A DNA stretch of 64,000 nucleotides from Hepsetus odoe (Eukaryota > Chordata > Actinopteri > Characiformes > Hepsetidae): contig CM029380.1 of assembly GCA_017165825.1 (NCBI GenBank), positions 24,994,956-25,058,955 on the forward strand, given 5' to 3'. The position numbers and the translations under genes were made by a program. Below, in pieces: positions 59,976 to 64,000 of this stretch; positions within the stretch are counted from its first letter, which is position 1; each line of letters starts with the position of its first letter. The notes under the pieces were generated by a model. The model saw nothing but the letters and a program-made list of their open reading frames with translations, was not told where the DNA came from and ran no database searches.

Positions 59976-60739
59976 GAAAAGACTCGGAGTACACTCCTGG
60001 AGTCTGGTCAAACAGAACTGACTTGAGGATATTAAAGATATTTGGATGTAAAGGACATCAATGTGCGAGAACCATGGAGGATCTGTGTTCTCACCCATAA
60101 CAACTCCTCCACCTGAATCACAGCCTAGAAGTGTTTGGTAACAACTTTCTCTCATTCTCAGGCTGCTCATGGTCCAGGAGGGTCTTCATTCCTGCACAGT
60201 CATGACCGTCAGAGCAGTGATGATTTAGCTCTTTCTGTCCGTCACCACCTTCTTTAAATTTCCGTTGAGGCACTTTTGGGCCTCACTGCGAAGCTCCCGT
60301 AGCTTTAATTGCTAAACCATTTAGTCATCTTTGTGGTTTTTGTTTAGAAATGGAGCCACAGGACAAGTTTTGTCAGAGAATTTCTGCAAAGCCTGTGGTG
60401 TTTTCATGAACTGATCTACAGGATAAAGTTTCGAGGCTGCCGGAGGAATACCACGGCTCGACCTGTACGATCAGTTTATAAAACCATCTGCGGTATTTGT
60501 TTAGGGGTTCAGGGAGGAGATGTTGCTTTTACAGATATACGCTGGAAACCTAATCGTGTTTTTAAAGCAGGAGAATCGCCCGAGGGAGAAAACGACTGAT
60601 ACGGTATTTATTAATTACAGTCATCACCAGGAATGAACAAGACAGCTAGAGCAGGTAACGTGTTTGGCTGATAATTCATGCAGGAAGAGGGAAAGCGTTG
60701 GAGGAGTTACACTGGCAGCAATTTTTCTGCATAATTCCG

Positions 60740-60900
60740 TGTTAAAGAGACTCCTCCAGAGCAGGTTGGGTGTGAAATGGTCCTCTGGATCAAGAGGTTC
60801 CTGGTTCGAATCCCACTTCCAGCACTACCATCACATGGTCCCTGAGCAAGACCCTTAACCCTGACTTAAATGCCGTAAATGTAAATGTAATGTAAATGAA
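60740..60900 (+). mobile_element. SINE-like fragment (V-SINE type)
   Basis: B-box-like ggttcgaatcccac, then ctgagcaagacccttaaccc and a gtaaatgtaaatgtaatgta tail. Confidence 0.7.
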
Positions 60901-62335
60901 ACGGTCCAGATTGCTCCGCAGTGTTGTTGAATGGAACCGAACGTCTCAACAGATTTTGTTTCAGACTGTGAAGCTCCACGTGTCTCTAGGTGTCTCTATG
61001 GGACGGTGATGGAGAAATAGTCCCCCGGAACTAAATCACTTTTCTTTAGTTCCCTCCACCATGAACGGGTTTAGTTCAAAAGACTTTGGTTTGGACCAGG
61101 TTCTGCAGACATGGTGGGACGTCCATGTGTTCATACGTTCAGTGAACTGAACCGGTTGCTTATACGGTTTTATTACAAGTTCTAACAGTTATGGGAAATA
61201 TCCACAATGTTATCTTGTTATTAAGTTAAACGCAGTTCTTTCTGTTTCCTTTGATTACACGCTTTAATCTGATGACTAAGTCTGGAAATTTGATCCTAAC
61301 CAAGTTGTAGTTATGAGTGAGTCAAGCCAATCGGTTAAAAGCAAAGTGGATCAAAACCGATGGTCGGCTCTGCCAGACGTTTGTGGTTTTCCATAAAGGA
61401 TCTGTTCTTTCCCAGAAGTCTGTTTAAAGAGAGTTACCAGGTCTTTTTTTATCCTTTTGTCCTTTTCATTTGCTTCCAAGTGATTTTACCTGAACTGACT
61501 GGTAACATTTTACCAAACCGAACACTGTTTGATGGGTTTAAAGCTCTTAAACCGGAGGGGATTTCACCTTCTTCAGTATCCTCGACACTACTGCAGTATT
61601 AGTGCTTCTAACCTGACGGTAACTGAAGCTGAAGATGAACTGAAGCTGAAGATATCTACAATAATCAAATATATATTTTCATTTCGAAAAGCTCTTTCAG
61701 ACATTCCAGCTCTTCTGAGAATTCCAGGAGTCTCCAATTTACTGACGCTCGCAAATTATATATAATGTCCCGGGATTCTCCCGCACCTCCCTCCCTCGGT
61801 CAGTAACGTTCCCATCTATTCCTCCCATCTGTTAAAAACGAACGTGGGAGAGCGAGAAGAGGCCGGTCGTACCTGTTCCCCTTTTCTTTAAAAGTAATTA
61901 GTACCTGCAAAGAGTGAGTCAGAAGTAGATTTTACAGTCGTCATCCGAACCTCTAATCCTGAACATTTCCTAAAAACAAGGAGAGACTCCCTGAAACTGG
62001 AGCAGCTTCACAGCTCAGACGGGCCGCTTCGTCATTTCGTTTTTGATTTTTACTTTTTTTTCTGTGCTGACACATTGCAATTTAGTTATTTTACATGGTA
62101 TGTTTACATATTTATATATTTTTAGATTGATTTAACTTTTTATTATTTACGTTTCGTTCACGTTTCCACTACAATAACCACTTCATATTTCCATACTGAT
62201 TTACATATTCATGTTTTGTACATTTGTAGATTTTAGTATATCCATCCTCTTGTCTGTACAGTTTACAGGGTTATTGTATTTATTGTGTTCCTTTCCTTTA
62301 TTCTGCATGTATTGAAATCAGTTTAATTAGTCATG
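60901..62335. other. No gene recognised
   Basis: AT-rich in its last third. Around 61000-61110 it shares loose words with 46680-46800 (ccctccaccatgaac(a/g)gg), perhaps an old repeat. Nothing else is supported. Confidence 0.4.
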
Positions 62336-62339
62336 AGAT

Positions 62340-62598
62340 GGGCAGCGGTGGCCTAGTGGTTAGGGAGTTGGCCCCGCATCGGAAGATTGTGGGTTAGATT
62401 ACCACCCATGTGGGTTGCCCTGAGGTACTCTTGAGCAAGGTACCGTCCCCATCACTGCTCCCCGGGCGCTTTAAATAGCTGCCCACTGCTGCACGTGTGT
62501 GTATGGGTTAAATGCAGAGGTCCAATTTCGTTGTGGTTCATGTGTGCTGTGCCGTGACCTCGCAATGACAAGGGTTGTCACTTTCACTTTCACACTTT
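62340..62598 (+). mobile_element. tRNA-headed SINE (family A), full length
   Basis: Head ggcagcggtggcctagtggt, body caaggtaccgtccccatcac, 3' end caatgacaagggttgtcact with cactttcac tail. It is among the least diverged copies. Confidence 0.93.
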
Positions 62599-62599
62599 C

Positions 62600-62800
62600 A
62601 TGAGATCCCTCATTTCTTCATATTTTGCTTCCAGATATTCTTGTATTTTTAATGTTGAGGAGCAGTTCTCCAGATCTTCCTGAAGGACAGTGTTGTTGTC
62701 TCTCATGTTCAGTCCAGTCTCTGTACCTGAGCAGTTGGATAGTTTTGTGTTGGTTGATCCACACAGTGATCTACGTCTGAACCTTCAATATGCCAAAGTT
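62600..62800 (-). mobile_element. Fragment of the inverted-end element seen at 7905-8375
   Basis: Ccagatcttcctgaaggaca then gtgttgttgtctctcatgtt is the reverse complement of 8250-8300. The terminal parts are missing. Confidence 0.6.
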
Positions 62801-63417
62801 AAGACCGTTTGACACAGAAATGAAGATTTCTGCACCAACACGGTTGGTAAAACATAAAGGAATGAAGGGGTGCTCAGGACGTTTGCACAGTACAGCACTT
62901 GGGAAACACTGGCATGTTCTTGGAGAGTATTTTTCCCCCTCGCAGCCTTGTCCTGGGGGTTTCCATGGTGATGGGAATTCCCTCTTTGCTGCTGTTTCTG
63001 CTGTTTGGAGAAGGAGCTCTGCTTCTCGTCACTCTTTTCTCCCTGCACCTGTTTTGGTGGAGGCTGACGTGCAGCTGCTGGACACTAACGTTGGTACAGT
63101 GGCCTCTCTGTGCTCAGCGCCGCTCATGTTCAGGTTGTGTTTAGTGTTGTGCGTCCGGCCACCTCGGAGCAGGCCATGTGGTTCAGCCAGCAGCTTCGTG
63201 TGCTTAGAGCTCGAACGCCAATCCACATCAGCTTTTTCACTGTATACGTTCCTGTGGCCGTTATTTTCTGAACCCACACAGTTATTCCTGCGTTGGTGCA
63301 TCTGGTGGAGCCTTTTTTTCTGTTTCACTCTGTGAAGGGGTGGCATTTATCAAACGCTAGGAGCTCAGACGGTGAGAACAGAGCCAGGCTCCGACCACTT
63401 GGTCCAAAGCGAGAACA

Positions 63418-63655
63418 TCAGCGGTGGTCTAGTGGTTCGGGAGTTGTCCTGGATCGGAAGATTGTGGGTTCGATTCCCTCACCAGTAGGCTGCCCTGAGG
63501 TACCCTTGAGCAAGGTACCATCCCCGTCACTGCTCCCTGGGCGCTTTCAATAGCTGCCCCCTGCTGCACGTGTGTGTGTGTGTGTGAAACGCAGAGGTTG
63601 AATTTCGTCGCGTTGTGCTGCATTTCACAGTGACGAGGGTTCTCACTTTCACATT
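63418..63655 (+). mobile_element. tRNA-headed SINE (family A)
   Basis: Gcggtggtctagtggttcgg head, gggttcgattccct B box, gctgccccctgctgcacgtg body with a GT run, gtgacgagggttctcacttt end. Confidence 0.9.
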
Positions 63656-63883
63656 CATTACTTAAGAACTATTTGTTAAAACCTAGCAAGGAAATGATTC
63701 GTCTTTCCCTCCGAGTGGGCGGGGCTTTAAGAAAACATGAAAACTCTGAATAACAAAGAGCCTTTAGAAATCAGTCAGGGTTTATTATTTCTGCTAAAAA
63801 TGGATTAGAAAAATCTGTAATTTGGGAAACTATGCATTCAATTTTTGGATTGTTTTTCAATTTTACTTTGGATTTTGTGGAAC

Positions 63884-64000
63884 TCCATCCATCCATCCAT
63901 TTTCTGCCGCTTGTCCCAAACGGGGTCGCGGGGGGGGTGCTGGTGTCCAACCCAGCGCACACAGGGCGAGGACGGGGGACGCACCCTGGACAGGTCGCCA
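63884..64000 (-). mobile_element. Family B SINE, cut by the right window edge
   Basis: Starts with catccatccatccattttct, then gccgcttgtcccaaacgggg and ccaacccagcgcacacaggg, reverse complement of the family B 3' half. Confidence 0.9.

Noticed and set aside
62790..63335. 181-codon plus-strand open frame
   Set aside because: No recognised domain, starts inside repeat-derived sequence, competing frames on both strands, and no splice or promoter support.

Overview
The window reads as nuclear DNA of a teleost fish. Its genes are split by GT-AG introns, its kininogen carries the fish-type bradykinin RRPPGWSPLR, and the space between genes is full of typical fish repeats: tRNA-headed SINEs, non-LTR retrotransposon 3' ends, Tc1-like remnants, long CA/GT/CT/GATA tracts and minisatellites. 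I cannot resolve the order or species from sequence alone.

Layout. (1) 1-4820, minus: the first eight coding exons of MCCC1 (methylcrotonoyl-CoA carboxylase alpha subunit), running off the left edge. (2) 6473-8604, minus: a two-exon LAMP3-like gene that joins a signal peptide straight to a LAMP transmembrane segment and GYxx-type tail, with no visible luminal domain. (3) 10321-14163, plus: a complete seven-exon kininogen with two cystatin domains and bradykinin. (4) 15507-18561, plus: a complete three-exon CART neuropeptide precursor of 100 residues. (5) 19637-28483, minus: a complete 17-exon nucleolin gene (713 residues: acidic N-terminus, four RRMs, RGG tail). Its introns hold a SNORD20-like snoRNA and two SNORD82-like snoRNAs. 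It meets the CART gene tail to tail. (6) 37588-38855, minus: a C-type natriuretic peptide gene with a TATA box and a perfect CRE. Its reading frame continues past the usual last cysteine. Nucleolin and NPPC are also linked in human (2q37), and MCCC1 next to LAMP3 matches human 3q27.

From about 39 kb to the right end I recognise no protein-coding exon. This part holds a 1.1 kb GT-rich tract, many SINE copies, LINE 3' ends (one with a 12-unit internal tandem expansion and a nested SINE), MITE-like elements, a 32-bp minisatellite with a palindromic core repeated across several sites, a GATA tract and a long minisatellite near 52 kb. Several quiet stretches there could be conserved regulatory DNA, but a single sequence cannot show that.

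The genes belong to unrelated pathways: leucine catabolism in mitochondria, lysosomal membrane, kallikrein-kinin system, appetite neuropeptide, ribosome biogenesis and natriuretic peptide signalling. They are neighbours by synteny and do not form a functional cluster. The most unusual items are the minimal LAMP protein, the CNP with a C-terminal extension and a microsatellite in its first exon, the duplicated SNORD82 in nucleolin, and the tandemly expanded LINE frame.
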